The position numbers and the translations under genes are program-made. This document shows positions 27,979 to 35,489 of a stretch of 64,000 bases of DNA, in pieces. Source of the stretch: a virus; the IMG/VR virus record IMGVR_UViG_3300044904_000300, positions 1 through 64,000 of that record; one strand, given 5' to 3'. Numbering within the stretch: position 1 is the first letter of the stretch; each line of letters opens with the position of its first letter. The notes under the pieces are model-generated. The model did no database searches, was not told the DNA's origin, and saw only the letters and a list, made by a program, of their open reading frames with translations.

Positions 27979-28245
27979 ATGCACAAAAAGATTCGTCCAG
28001 CTAAACATACCAAGCATTTCATTCGTCAGTTTCCTCACTGCGATCAACGGGTGCTTCATGCGCCCGGAGAGTGTGAGTATTGCGACATGCACCCGGACTG
28101 GCAAGAGATTCGTGAAGCATGGGGAATCGCATTTACTGGGTACGAACCGGATGCTGGAGAGCTTCCGTGTCCGGCGACCGTAAAGCGTCCTCTTGACGTG
28201 ATCAATATGTGGGGCGGAAACGTTCCGCGCCCAGTAAAGAAATAG
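27979..28245 (+). CDS. conserved phage hypothetical protein (zinc-binding)
   Basis: 88 residues. HCDQRVLHAPGECEYCDMHPDWQ is a pattern I recall from many phage mini-proteins, with Cys/His ligands for zinc. The start was placed at the ATG at 27979, after GAAAG. Function unknown. Confidence 0.65.
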   Translation: MHKKIRPAKHTKHFIRQFPHCDQRVLHAPGECEYCDMHPDWQEIREAWGIAFTGYEPDAGELPCPATVKRPLDVINMWGGNVPRPVKK

Positions 28246-28250
28246 AATAC

Positions 28251-28324
28251 AGCCTTTTGGTGTAATAGTAGCACGCCTGGCTCTGAACCAGGTAGTCTAG
28301 GTGCGAATCCTAGAGAGGCTGCCA
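28251..28324 (+). tRNA. tRNA-Gln(CUG)
   Basis: Acceptor AGCCTTT/AGAGGCT, anticodon arm CCTGG-CTCTGAA-CCAGG, T arm CTAGG-TGCGAAT-CCTAG, encoded CCA. Last tRNA of the island. Confidence 0.94.
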
Positions 28325-28326
28325 AC

Positions 28327-28443
28327 TTACTTGGATGGGTGTATAAAACGCCAGAACGCGGCGAAGCAGAAGAGATAGACGACGGACAGCACGTATTCCG
28401 CCGCCTTCAATTTGTAGATGAGAAGAAGAGAGTGCGGAACCAT
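28327..28443 (-). CDS. tiny membrane protein
   Basis: 38 residues on the minus strand (VPHSLLLIYKLKAAEYVLSV then VYLFCFAAFWRF), one membrane helix. Its ATG overlaps the stop of the upstream tiny gene (TAATG), which supports real coupling. Function unknown. Confidence 0.45.
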   Translation of the reverse strand: MVPHSLLLIYKLKAAEYVLSVVYLFCFAAFWRFIHPSK

Positions 28444-28523
28444 TAGCGTTTCTTGAGCCGGTCCCAAGCGCATGACGCGCCAAGGAATACTCCGCCGATG
28501 ATCGCTAGTGTAAAAATCAACAT
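28443..28523 (-). CDS. tiny membrane protein
   Basis: 26 residues (LIFTLAIIGGVFLGASCAWD then RLKKR): a single short membrane helix with a basic tail. AAGGAG occurs upstream but about 17 bases away. Paired with the overlapping gene downstream. Confidence 0.4.
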   Translation of the reverse strand: MLIFTLAIIGGVFLGASCAWDRLKKR

Positions 28524-28638
28524 ATCGTGTAGAAAAACACTCCTTTCCAGTAAGATGTGCAAGAGGCGTTCCAGAAAACGAAGTGCTTGGGAACACAGGA
28601 CATCGCGGGATTTGGGGCAAACAAACGCGAAAAAGTTG

Positions 28639-28667
28639 TTGATTTCTACGACGAGGTGTGAGATAAT
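28639..28667 (+). promoter_or_regulatory. sigma-70-type promoter
   Basis: TTGATT 28639-28644, 17-base spacer, GATAAT 28662-28667 preceded by GTGTGA; +1 predicted within two bases of the ATG at 28676. Confidence 0.75.
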
Positions 28668-28675
28668 CTAACAGT

Positions 28676-28954
28676 ATGGTGAAGAAAACCTTTGAACGCA
28701 GTATCACGGTCACCGCGGTTCAGTTCAATCCCGAGGACCCCGAGTGGCACCACAGTATTCAGGTGGGCACGCTCAACGGAAAAATCCATCACCCCGAGAA
28801 CCCTTCTTATTCGTGTATCATTCCACTTGACCACACCTATACGATTCATCCCGGTGACTGGATTATCGTAGACGACATGAACAACGCCACGGGTATCATT
28901 TTCCAGTTTCAACTCAAGGACCCAGACTTCTGGCATGTGAAGGAACTTGACTAA
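28676..28954 (+). CDS. hypothetical protein
   Basis: 92 residues, beta-rich: VTAVQFNPEDPEWHHSIQVGTL and HPGDWIIVDDMN resemble a common phage family of unknown function with a 'GDWII' signature. Nearly leaderless message. Overlaps the next start by one base. Confidence 0.65.
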   Translation: MVKKTFERSITVTAVQFNPEDPEWHHSIQVGTLNGKIHHPENPSYSCIIPLDHTYTIHPGDWIIVDDMNNATGIIFQFQLKDPDFWHVKELD

Positions 28955-29151
28955 TGCCCCGATGGGATTTCTACTGCCAGGAATGCGGCGCGATGTATCC
29001 TGACCTCTCGTTTGCGACCTACGAGGCTTCCCAAGAAGCGGAGTGTCCCAAGTGTCTTGCTCCGTTGAAGCGGCTTCCGTCCGCACCAGGCACCTTCATC
29101 CTGAAGGGCAAGGGCTTCCATAAGAATGATTACCCAGCGTCTAATAAGTAG
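28954..29151 (+). CDS. FmdB-type zinc ribbon protein 1
   Basis: 65 residues. DFYCQECG...CPKCLAPLKRLPSAPGTFILKGKGFHKNDY is the FmdB putative regulatory zinc-ribbon pattern (two CxxC knuckles then P-x-x-F-x-x-G-x-G). A second copy is at 31971-32222. These may be small transcription-linked or nucleic-acid-binding proteins. Confidence 0.8.
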   Translation: MPRWDFYCQECGAMYPDLSFATYEASQEAECPKCLAPLKRLPSAPGTFILKGKGFHKNDYPASNK

Positions 29152-29190
29152 GTGTATGATTGTGACCGTAGCAAAGGACTGTGAGATACT

Positions 29191-30147
29191 ATGAGTGAGA
29201 CAACGAAACCGATGGGCGGCACCGAACTACATTTCGAGCGCCTTTTGGCGGCCTTCCCCGAGGAAATGGCACAAGTGCAATATATTTCCTCTCGCCCGCA
29301 GGAGTATACGCTTGAGGACAAGCCCCGCATTCTCCACCTCCACGATACCGCGCAGGACCCTGCGAGTGCGTGTCTGCGAGATAAGAGTTACCGAACCAAC
29401 TTCAATAAGATCGTCTGTGTGTCGCATCGGCAGGCCTATGACTACAGCGTGTTCCTCGGCATCGCTCCGAGTGAACTGACTGTTGTGAAGAACAGCGTTC
29501 CGCTGCTACAACCCACACTCCCGAAGCCAATAGTGGATGGACGCATCAGGTTCATCTATACGAGCACTCCGCATCGGGGGCTGGAGATTCTAGCGGTCGT
29601 CGCCCGAGAGCTTGCTAAAGTGCGCCAGGACTGGGTATTGGATGTCTATTCATCATTCAAACTCTACGGCAGAGATACACAGGATTTGCAGTATGCCCAT
29701 GTGTATGAGATGCTCAAGACAAATCCCTGCGTCAACTACCACGGGACTCAACCAAACGAAGTGGTCCGTCAGGCTTGCCTAGACGCGCATGTGATGGCAT
29801 ATCCTTCAGTCTACTATGAAACCTCTTGCATGGCAATCATGGAAGCGATGATGTCGGGATGTCTCGTCATTACATCCAGCTTGGGCGCGTTGCCCGAGAC
29901 ATGTGGCGATTGGGCATGGATGTTCCCGTATTCCGAAAACCCCGACCATGTCGCGCAACATACCTATAACATGATGATTTCTGCGTTGGACCATTACAGC
30001 GATCCTGCGGTTCAGGTCGCGCTCCAGCTTCAGAGTGGTTACTACCAGAACTTCTACTCGTTTGAAGCACGGAAACCGCAGTGGAAAGCTCTATTGGATG
30101 TGGTGATCAAAGAAGGTCGACCGCAGGAGAAGTTGGTGATCTACTAA
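29191..30147 (+). CDS. glycosyltransferase (GT4-like)
   Basis: 318 residues (or 311 from the ATG at 29212, MGGTELHFERL, which is favoured because the promoter -10 GATACT ends at 29190). It has a Rossmann-like core: KIVCVSHRQAYDYSVFLGI, FIYTSTPHRGLEILAVVARELA and the GT4 donor-site stretch SCMAIMEAMMSGCLVITSSLGALPETCGDWAWMF. Likely adds sugars to DNA, virion or host components. A sugar methyltransferase-like gene is at 13772. Confidence 0.82.
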   Translation: MSETTKPMGGTELHFERLLAAFPEEMAQVQYISSRPQEYTLEDKPRILHLHDTAQDPASACLRDKSYRTNFNKIVCVSHRQAYDYSVFLGIAPSELTVVKNSVPLLQPTLPKPIVDGRIRFIYTSTPHRGLEILAVVARELAKVRQDWVLDVYSSFKLYGRDTQDLQYAHVYEMLKTNPCVNYHGTQPNEVVRQACLDAHVMAYPSVYYETSCMAIMEAMMSGCLVITSSLGALPETCGDWAWMFPYSENPDHVAQHTYNMMISALDHYSDPAVQVALQLQSGYYQNFYSFEARKPQWKALLDVVIKEGRPQEKLVIY

Positions 30148-30392
30148 TGGGAAAAGTGCTAGAGTTTATGACGCGGGAACAGCGAGACCCGTTTGTGGTG
30201 CTGAAGACGCGCACCTTGGATACTGTGCGGGAGTTGGTGGACTACTACAAGTCAACAGGAAAGTGGGACCCCGCATCATGCGATGAGCATGTGATCCATG
30301 CAATAGATGAGTTACAAGTTGTCTGCGCGATTGTTGCGGGCAAGATTACGATAACAGGAGTGAGCGATGAACAGCCGCCGAGCGTTGGGTGA
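30147..30392 (+). CDS. hypothetical protein
   Basis: 81 residues; an N-terminal KVLEFMTREQRDPF and a helical middle (DTVRELVDYYKSTGKWDP). Starts at TAATG overlapping the glycosyltransferase stop and overlaps the next gene by 26 bases. No family recognised. Confidence 0.6.
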   Translation: MGKVLEFMTREQRDPFVVLKTRTLDTVRELVDYYKSTGKWDPASCDEHVIHAIDELQVVCAIVAGKITITGVSDEQPPSVG

Positions 30393-30864
30393 AGTATTTG
30401 ATACCGTTGCGAAAAAGATCAAGCATGATGATAAGATCAAGGTGCTGCAAGAGGCTGCATCCGCGCCGTTGTTCTATCTTTTGCGTCTGGCCTATAACGA
30501 GGTTCCTTGGCAGTTGCCTCCGGGTGCGCCGCCCTATAAGCCTTTTGAGGGACGCTCTGGTGCAAGCGGAACGGACCTCATGAATACGGTGAAGCGTCTG
30601 TATATGTTCTTCAAGGGCATCGAGCCGAACATGAAGCAGCTTCGTCGGGAAAAGCTCTTTCAGGATGTGCTTGAATCGCTAGACCAGAACGAAGCTCTGG
30701 TGCTTTTGGCGATCAAGGATCGGACGCTGGAAAAGCAGTATCGGCTCCCGCGCAAGGTCGTGGAGGCCGCGTTCCCGAAGTTGCTCGACCCGCCATTCCC
30801 TTTGAAGTTTGGGTGGAAACCACAGGGACCGCTCCCTGTTGTCGCCGGTTCGCGGTGGATGTAA
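30367..30864 (+). CDS. DUF6433-like conserved phage protein
   Basis: 165 residues. ALGEVFDTVAKKIKHDDKIKVLQE, LFYLLRLAYNEVPWQLP and a middle NTVKRLYMFFKGIEPNMKQLRREKLFQDVLESL match a family conserved across T4-like phages (DUF6433-type) whose function is not established. SD GAGTGAG precedes the ATG. Confidence 0.75.
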   Translation: MNSRRALGEVFDTVAKKIKHDDKIKVLQEAASAPLFYLLRLAYNEVPWQLPPGAPPYKPFEGRSGASGTDLMNTVKRLYMFFKGIEPNMKQLRREKLFQDVLESLDQNEALVLLAIKDRTLEKQYRLPRKVVEAAFPKLLDPPFPLKFGWKPQGPLPVVAGSRWM

Positions 30865-30876
30865 CCAGGAGATAGT

Positions 30877-31065
30877 GTGTCCAGAGATTTTCGTCACGGG
30901 ATGAAGCAAAACATGAAGTCGGGGTTCAAGAAGTCCAAGCGGGAAGAAGTCGCACCGCGAGACGACAAGGCCCCATCCAAACAGCAACGCGAGCAAACGC
31001 TACGCCATCTGGTCCGACACCAGGACCTTGATGCGTTCGAGGACTATGACGAACCCGACATCTAA
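30877..31065 (+). CDS. small basic protein
   Basis: 62 residues from a GTG start with AGGAG upstream; basic N-terminus (RHGMKQNMKSGFKKSKREE), acidic end. Overlaps the next gene by 20 bases. Unknown function. Confidence 0.55.
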   Translation: MSRDFRHGMKQNMKSGFKKSKREEVAPRDDKAPSKQQREQTLRHLVRHQDLDAFEDYDEPDI

Positions 31066-31393
31066 CAACGTTGCGTTATATCGTCAGTCGGCGCCAGAAG
31101 AAGGTGGCTTCATCAACGACGCGGACGAATATACTGCGATGCGAGACTTCACGCTGCATATGGTTTATGCGGCCGACCCGCACGATCTCATGGATACGAT
31201 CCTGACCATCGCGAATGTCTGTGAAGCTCGGGCGATTACTGCGGACATCGTGCCCGAACGCGCCGAATGGTATCGGCAAACTGGGCGCCTGGCGCGGGCG
31301 ATGCTCACGATGCTCCGTCGTCCCTACGCGCTCCCGAACATCAAACTCGAAAATCCAGCACTCTATTTCCCCGATGCGGAAGGGGAGTCCTAA
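31046..31393 (+). CDS. hypothetical protein
   Basis: 115 residues (NNVALYRQSAPEEGGFINDADEYTAMRDFTLHMV, then helical). Start taken at the ATG inside the upstream gene. A late motif begins 12 bases after its stop. No family recognised. Confidence 0.6.
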   Translation: MTNPTSNNVALYRQSAPEEGGFINDADEYTAMRDFTLHMVYAADPHDLMDTILTIANVCEARAITADIVPERAEWYRQTGRLARAMLTMLRRPYALPNIKLENPALYFPDAEGES

Positions 31394-31404
31394 AGGGGAT
31401 TCCG

Positions 31405-31411
31405 CTAAATA
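31405..31411 (+). promoter_or_regulatory. late promoter (CTAAATA)
   Basis: Predicted +1 at 31417, eleven bases before the ATG at 31428 and just including its SD (GAGGTG). Confidence 0.6.
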
Positions 31412-31427
31412 ATCCCCGAGGTGTTAC

Positions 31428-31961
31428 ATGGCGCATCCGCTCACGATGAAGATTCCGCTGCTAGAAGGCCGACGCGAAGAAGACGAGAAAGACTGGCTAG
31501 ATTCGCACCCAGGATTTGAGTTTGGTGTGTATGACGGGAAAGAACTCGTCAGCACTCATCCAAGTATTCCGCTGGCGCGTCGGGCTGCGAAGAAAGCGAT
31601 CAAGACCGGAACGGATATACGAATACGGGACATACACAATCCCGACCGGGTATATTTTCATGAAGAGGAAGACCTCAGCGAATCCGCATATCCTGGTGCG
31701 ACCCGTGAGGAAGCTGGATTACTCGACATTCTCCAGCAGGAGCTTGGTGTGCAGCATGTCCATGATGCGTACCCGTTGATTGATTTTGAGAACCTCAAGT
31801 TTGAGATTGGTGTCGCCAAGCGCCTGAAGTTCCCCGATGTGACAGTCAAAGTCAAGCAAGGTCCCGCGTTTAGACTTTCGTTAGAACTGGCGCAGGTGTT
31901 GCTCAAAGGAAAACAGAGTAACATTCGAAGCCTCAAAAAGTATGTGAATTCGCGTTGGTAG
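31428..31961 (+). CDS. hypothetical protein
   Basis: 177 residues. The first half (ARRAAKKAIKTGTDIRIRDIHNPDRVYFHEEED) looks like a nucleic-acid-binding or structural domain; the last half is helical and basic. SD GAGGTG. The late promoter suggests a virion-related product. No family recognised. Confidence 0.6.
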   Translation: MAHPLTMKIPLLEGRREEDEKDWLDSHPGFEFGVYDGKELVSTHPSIPLARRAAKKAIKTGTDIRIRDIHNPDRVYFHEEEDLSESAYPGATREEAGLLDILQQELGVQHVHDAYPLIDFENLKFEIGVAKRLKFPDVTVKVKQGPAFRLSLELAQVLLKGKQSNIRSLKKYVNSRW

Positions 31962-31970
31962 GAGTAGAGA

Positions 31971-32222
31971 ATGCCCAGATATAATTATCGTTGTGTAGAG
32001 TGCGAACACACTTGGGAAGAGGACCACACGATTGCGGAGCGAGATATACCTACCGGCAAACCGTGCCCAAAGTGCGGCAAACCGGCAATCGAAAAATATC
32101 TTCCCTCAACGACCGGTCTGTGCTATACTGCTGAAAGTGGCCGACCCAAGACCTCGGATGCGTTCAAAGATATTCTGCGGAACATCAAGAAGCAGCATCG
32201 TGGGTCGCAGATCAACGTATAG
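31971..32222 (+). CDS. FmdB-type zinc ribbon protein 2
   Basis: 83 residues. RYNYRCVECEHTWEEDHTI...CPKCGKPAIEKYLPSTTGL is an FmdB-like zinc ribbon; the C-terminus (DAFKDILRNIKKQHRG) is helical and basic. Related to the protein at 28954-29151. It lies just before a RecB-like nuclease gene. Confidence 0.8.
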   Translation: MPRYNYRCVECEHTWEEDHTIAERDIPTGKPCPKCGKPAIEKYLPSTTGLCYTAESGRPKTSDAFKDILRNIKKQHRGSQINV

Positions 32223-32228
32223 GAGCGT

Positions 32229-32930
32229 ATGTCGTTTATTCATGATTCGTCTTTGACTTTCCCTAAGCTGAAGCAGCACAACTCGTCTGTTGGACGGGTA
32301 TACCTCGTGAATGAGGGCAAGCATCTGGGTGATGTTTACCCGTCCATCACGCGCATCCTTGCAGCGAAAGAGAAGCCTGGATTGACTGCATGGCGAAAGC
32401 GCGTAGGCGCCAAAGAAGCCGCAAGAGTCTCAGCGGTCGCGACGACACGCGGAGCGAATGTCCATAAGCTGTCGGAGTGCTACTTGGGAAATGAAGAGCT
32501 TCCCGAGTATGGTCCTGCCAGCGAGGAAATGTGGAAGCATCTTCAGCCGTGGCTTGAGAAGAACATCACCAAGGTTTACGCGCAAGAGCAAGACGTGGTT
32601 TCCTATACGCTTGAAGTCGCGGGACGCATGGACCTCTTAGCGCAATACCGTGGTGTGGATGCGGTCGTGGATGTCAAGACTGCAGCCCGAGAGAAACTGG
32701 AAGAGTGGGTCGAGGACTACTTCTTGCAGACCACATTTTACAGCCTTGCGGTCTATGAGTTGACCGGCAAACGGTTCACTAAGTTGGTATTGCCAATCGT
32801 GAACCCCTCTGGGCTGCAAGTGTTTGAATCCTCGCCCGGCGAACATATGGAAGCGTTGTTCTCACGGATCAACGAATACTATAAGACCTATGAACCGGCA
32901 GCGAATACTCCCGGCTCCACTATTCTCTAA
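32229..32930 (+). CDS. PD-(D/E)XK exonuclease (RecB/Cas4-like)
   Basis: 233 residues. The catalytic signature is GRMDLLAQYRGVDAVVDVKTA near residues 137-157 (D, then D-x-K), followed by the QTTFYSLAV helix, as in RecB/MGME1-like nucleases. The front part has HKLSECYLG. Likely a DNA end-processing nuclease in recombination or host DNA degradation. Conserved in T4-like cyanophages as 'exonuclease'. SD AGGAG precedes the ATG. Confidence 0.82.
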   Translation: MSFIHDSSLTFPKLKQHNSSVGRVYLVNEGKHLGDVYPSITRILAAKEKPGLTAWRKRVGAKEAARVSAVATTRGANVHKLSECYLGNEELPEYGPASEEMWKHLQPWLEKNITKVYAQEQDVVSYTLEVAGRMDLLAQYRGVDAVVDVKTAAREKLEEWVEDYFLQTTFYSLAVYELTGKRFTKLVLPIVNPSGLQVFESSPGEHMEALFSRINEYYKTYEPAANTPGSTIL

Positions 32931-32941
32931 CGGCTCCACGT

Positions 32942-32949
32942 TATAAATA
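32942..32949 (+). promoter_or_regulatory. late promoter (TATAAATA), perfect T4 consensus
   Basis: Full TATAAATA; predicted +1 at 32955, so the message starts on the SD GGAGG and the ATG at 32965. Confidence 0.75.
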
Positions 32950-32964
32950 GATGTGGAGGCGAGA

Positions 32965-33504
32965 ATGGAAATAGCAGCTTGTAAATGTGGGGTGTGTGGA
33001 GCGGAATTTGAACGACCGGCAAAAGAAGTCCGCCGGTGTGCTCGACGGGGTCTAAACACTTATTGCGGCACGAAATGCGCTTTGGTGGCCACGAAGCAAA
33101 ACCTTAAACGCGGAGGAAATCCGGATGCGTTGGTGCTTGCTCGGGCAGCCAGATGGGGTGTGCCCAACGAGTTCCGTGAGCATCTACGAAGAGCACGCTC
33201 GCACTCTAAGGTGCGCGGCCGCGAGTGTAACATCACCGAGGAACATCTACAAGAGGTTTGGTTGCAGCAACAAGGGAAATGTGCGTATACCGGCATAGCA
33301 CTTCTTAACCCAACGTCGCTAACAAAGGCCGAGGACCCCGGGTGCCGCGCCAGTCTTGACCGTATCGACTCGTCACTAGGGTATGTTATTGGTAATGTTC
33401 AGTTTATTTCTGTGATGATGAACTATGCCAAATCGTCCTTTACCGATGCCGAAGTAAAGAAATTTGTTGACGCCGTTCGTAAAGGGTGTTATAATTACTC
33501 TTGA
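32965..33504 (+). CDS. HNH homing endonuclease
   Basis: About 179 residues from the ATG with GGAGG five bases upstream (a GTG at 32953 is the alternative). N-terminal zinc finger CKCGVCGAEFERP...YCGTKCALVA, then HNH: CAYTGIALLNP...RASLDRIDSSLGYVIGNVQFISVMMNYAKSSF. It lies immediately before the permuted tmRNA, whose sequence begins at the HEG stop; it may home on the tmRNA locus. Confidence 0.88.
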   Translation: MEIAACKCGVCGAEFERPAKEVRRCARRGLNTYCGTKCALVATKQNLKRGGNPDALVLARAARWGVPNEFREHLRRARSHSKVRGRECNITEEHLQEVWLQQQGKCAYTGIALLNPTSLTKAEDPGCRASLDRIDSSLGYVIGNVQFISVMMNYAKSSFTDAEVKKFVDAVRKGCYNYS

Positions 33505-33840
33505 TAATTGATGACGTATTTGATGCGTCTCGCGGACCTCGGGGCAGTACCGAGCCGGTCCACCATAAAATAGCGCCGAACCTCAAAGGAGGTCACTGGG
33601 TAGCCAGACGGCGCGACAGAACGGGCCGGAAATAGATTCGACGGGAGATGACAGAGGATATCGAGGTTATCCGTCGAGCACCGACGTAAATCAGAGCAAA
33701 CACACAATTGACAACGAAATGTTGCCGATGGCTGCCTAAGAGCAGTCCGGGGTGTTGGCGTCGTACCCTGTCAAACAAAGCACGCTGCGCTAGATGGAAA
33801 CTCCTAGCTAGGGAAGCCGGCTCTCCTGAAGTTACAAACC
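33505..33840 (+). ncRNA. ssrA: circularly permuted (two-piece) tmRNA
   Basis: The 3' acceptor piece comes first: T arm CTCGG-GGCAGTA-CCGAG (33538-33554), acceptor strand CCGGTCC (33555-33561), A and CCA (33563-33565). After an intervening segment the 5' piece begins with GGGCCGG (33623-33629), which pairs perfectly with CCGGTCC, followed by the tmRNA hallmark GATTCGACGGG (33635-33645). GTCTC upstream of the T arm can pair with GAGAT after the hallmark (P2). The tag frame reads SKHTIDNEMLPMAA then TAA (33695-33739). tmRNA frees stalled ribosomes and tags the peptide for proteolysis. Ends of the processed pieces are estimates. Confidence 0.9.
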
Positions 33841-33852
33841 GGCATTTACATT

Positions 33853-34083
33853 ATGTCCTTTACAGCACACTCATCCGAAGCATTTGCCAAGCACATCGAG
33901 CATTCAGTTGTCGTCCGAAAGATGACTTACATGGATGCGGTGCTGGACTTTTGCGCGAAACAGCAGCTCGAACCGGACATGATCGTGCCCTTCCTGAGCA
34001 CTAAGATCAAGACAGCGATTCAGTATGACGCGCAGAAGCTCCACCTGATTCGTCCGCGCCGGGAACTTCCATTTGAGGACTAG
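33853..34083 (+). CDS. gp33: late transcription co-activator, gp33-like
   Basis: 76 residues. RKMTYMDAVLDFCAKQQLEPDMIVPFLSTKIKTAIQYDAQKLHLI is very like gp33 of T4-like cyanophages. gp33 bridges sigma-factor gp55 bound RNA polymerase and the sliding clamp for late transcription. Its presence agrees with the (T/C)TAAATA promoters seen across this window. gp55 is not found here. Confidence 0.82.
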   Translation: MSFTAHSSEAFAKHIEHSVVVRKMTYMDAVLDFCAKQQLEPDMIVPFLSTKIKTAIQYDAQKLHLIRPRRELPFED

Positions 34084-34105
34084 CCCTATTGGGACGCACG
34101 GAACC

Positions 34106-34112
34106 CTAAATA
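34106..34112 (+). promoter_or_regulatory. late promoter (CTAAATA) for HEG
   Basis: Ends five bases before the ATG at 34118; +1 would be the A of that ATG. Confidence 0.65.
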
Positions 34113-34117
34113 TGGGT

Positions 34118-34672
34118 ATGAGAACTTCCACAGGTCAGTTTCTTACTGGCACAGAAAACCATTGGCGACCAGCGCAGCCGTTCCGCGATAAAGCGTGGCT
34201 GGTGCTCAACTATACAGAGCAAAAACGCACTTGTACCGACATTGCGCGTGAATTTGGGGTGCGTCCTAACGCCATTTTGTATTGGATGAAGAAACATGGT
34301 ATTGCGGCACGTCCACAAACAAGTAACTTTGGTCCAGGACGATGTGGTGCCGACAACCCGATGTGGAACCGAAAGGGAGAACTCAACCCCAATTGGAAGG
34401 GCGGAGTTTCGGCAGAACGACAAGCATTTTATGGCAGCCAAGAATGGAAAATGGCTTGCAGTGAAGTGTGGAAACGGGACCATGCGATGTGCCAACGGTG
34501 CAAACTGGATTATGATGCGGGAATGCCGCTGCACATACACCACATTGTTTCGTTTGCGGACAAAGCACTTCGCGCAGAGCCAAGTAACTTGGTGTTGCTT
34601 TGTGAAGGATGCCACCATTTCGTTCATTCGCGTGAAAATGTATCCGGTGAGTTTCTAAAAAATGGGTTATAA
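34118..34672 (+). CDS. HNH homing endonuclease with HTH
   Basis: About 184 residues. The start at 34118 is chosen because it lies at the predicted late +1; the in-frame ATG at 34112 is inside the promoter. A helix-turn-helix (CTDIAREFGVRPNAILYWMKKHG) is followed by NUMOD-like PMWNRKGELNPNWKGG and an HNH core: CQRCKLDYDAGMPLHIHHIVSFADKAL...NLVLLCEGCHHFVH. The stop overlaps the next gene's start by 11 bases. Confidence 0.87.
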   Translation: MRTSTGQFLTGTENHWRPAQPFRDKAWLVLNYTEQKRTCTDIAREFGVRPNAILYWMKKHGIAARPQTSNFGPGRCGADNPMWNRKGELNPNWKGGVSAERQAFYGSQEWKMACSEVWKRDHAMCQRCKLDYDAGMPLHIHHIVSFADKALRAEPSNLVLLCEGCHHFVHSRENVSGEFLKNGL

Positions 34673-35489
34673 ACTATTGCATGGTGATGCACTTGAAACA
34701 CTGAAAACGCTGCCGTCTGAAAGTGTGCAGTGTGTCGTCACCAGTCCGCCGTATTGGGATGCTCGTGACTATCAAGTTGAAGGACAATACGGTTTGGAGA
34801 CTCACCCGCGTATATACCTTGCGAAAATGGTTGAAGTGTTCGCCCAGGTACGTCGGGTATTAAAGTCGGATGGTATTTGCTGGCTCAATATCGGCGATAC
34901 CTATTCAACAGGAAAACGCGGACGAGCGGATAGCGGCCCCGATGGGCATTTTGGTGGGCCGCGTCTAGACCCCGTCTCGCGCAAGGCACCAACGGGGTGG
35001 AAGCCCAGAGAACTCATGCTCATTCCCGCCCGTGTCGCGATGGCTCTTCAGGACGACGGGTGGTATCTTCGCTCCGACATCATCTGGCATAAGACAAACG
35101 GTATGCCGGAAGGGGCGCAATACTCTCGGCCTATTCGTTCGCATGAGCACATTTTCCTCTTGACAAAAAGCCAGAAGTATCGTTATACTCCTATTCAGGA
35201 ACCGTGTGAAACGCGGGGCGAGACGCGACCGATTCGGGATGTCTGGTCGATGCCGACCGGGTCATTCAAAGGAATGCACTTCGCAACATTCCCGAATGCG
35301 TTGCCCACACGATGTATTCAAGCTTCGACAGAGCCCGGTGATGTCGTTCTGGACCCGTTTATGGGAAGTGGAACCGCGGGGATAGCGGCGCTTTCTCTTG
35401 ATCGTCAGTTTGTTGGAATTGAGTTGAATGTTGAGTATGTCACGATGGCTCGGGCGCGGTTTGAAGAACTGCGAGGATTGGACATCTAA
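34662..35489 (+). CDS. DNA methyltransferase (beta-type, N4-cytosine or N6-adenine)
   Basis: 275 residues. Motif IV TSPPYWDARDY (residues 27-37) precedes motif I DPFMGSGTAGIAA near the C-terminus, the beta-class order. The SPPY form is common in N4-cytosine enzymes but also found in adenine enzymes. A start overlapping the upstream HEG is likely the original gene start. Probably protects phage DNA from restriction. No cognate nuclease is adjacent. Confidence 0.88.
   Translation: MGYKLLHGDALETLKTLPSESVQCVVTSPPYWDARDYQVEGQYGLETHPRIYLAKMVEVFAQVRRVLKSDGICWLNIGDTYSTGKRGRADSGPDGHFGGPRLDPVSRKAPTGWKPRELMLIPARVAMALQDDGWYLRSDIIWHKTNGMPEGAQYSRPIRSHEHIFLLTKSQKYRYTPIQEPCETRGETRPIRDVWSMPTGSFKGMHFATFPNALPTRCIQASTEPGDVVLDPFMGSGTAGIAALSLDRQFVGIELNVEYVTMARARFEELRGLDI

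Noticed and set aside
33708-34004. Long plus-strand frame through the tmRNA tag region
   Set aside because: It lacks a plausible start, overlaps gp33 in another frame, and the tmRNA interpretation explains the sequence better.
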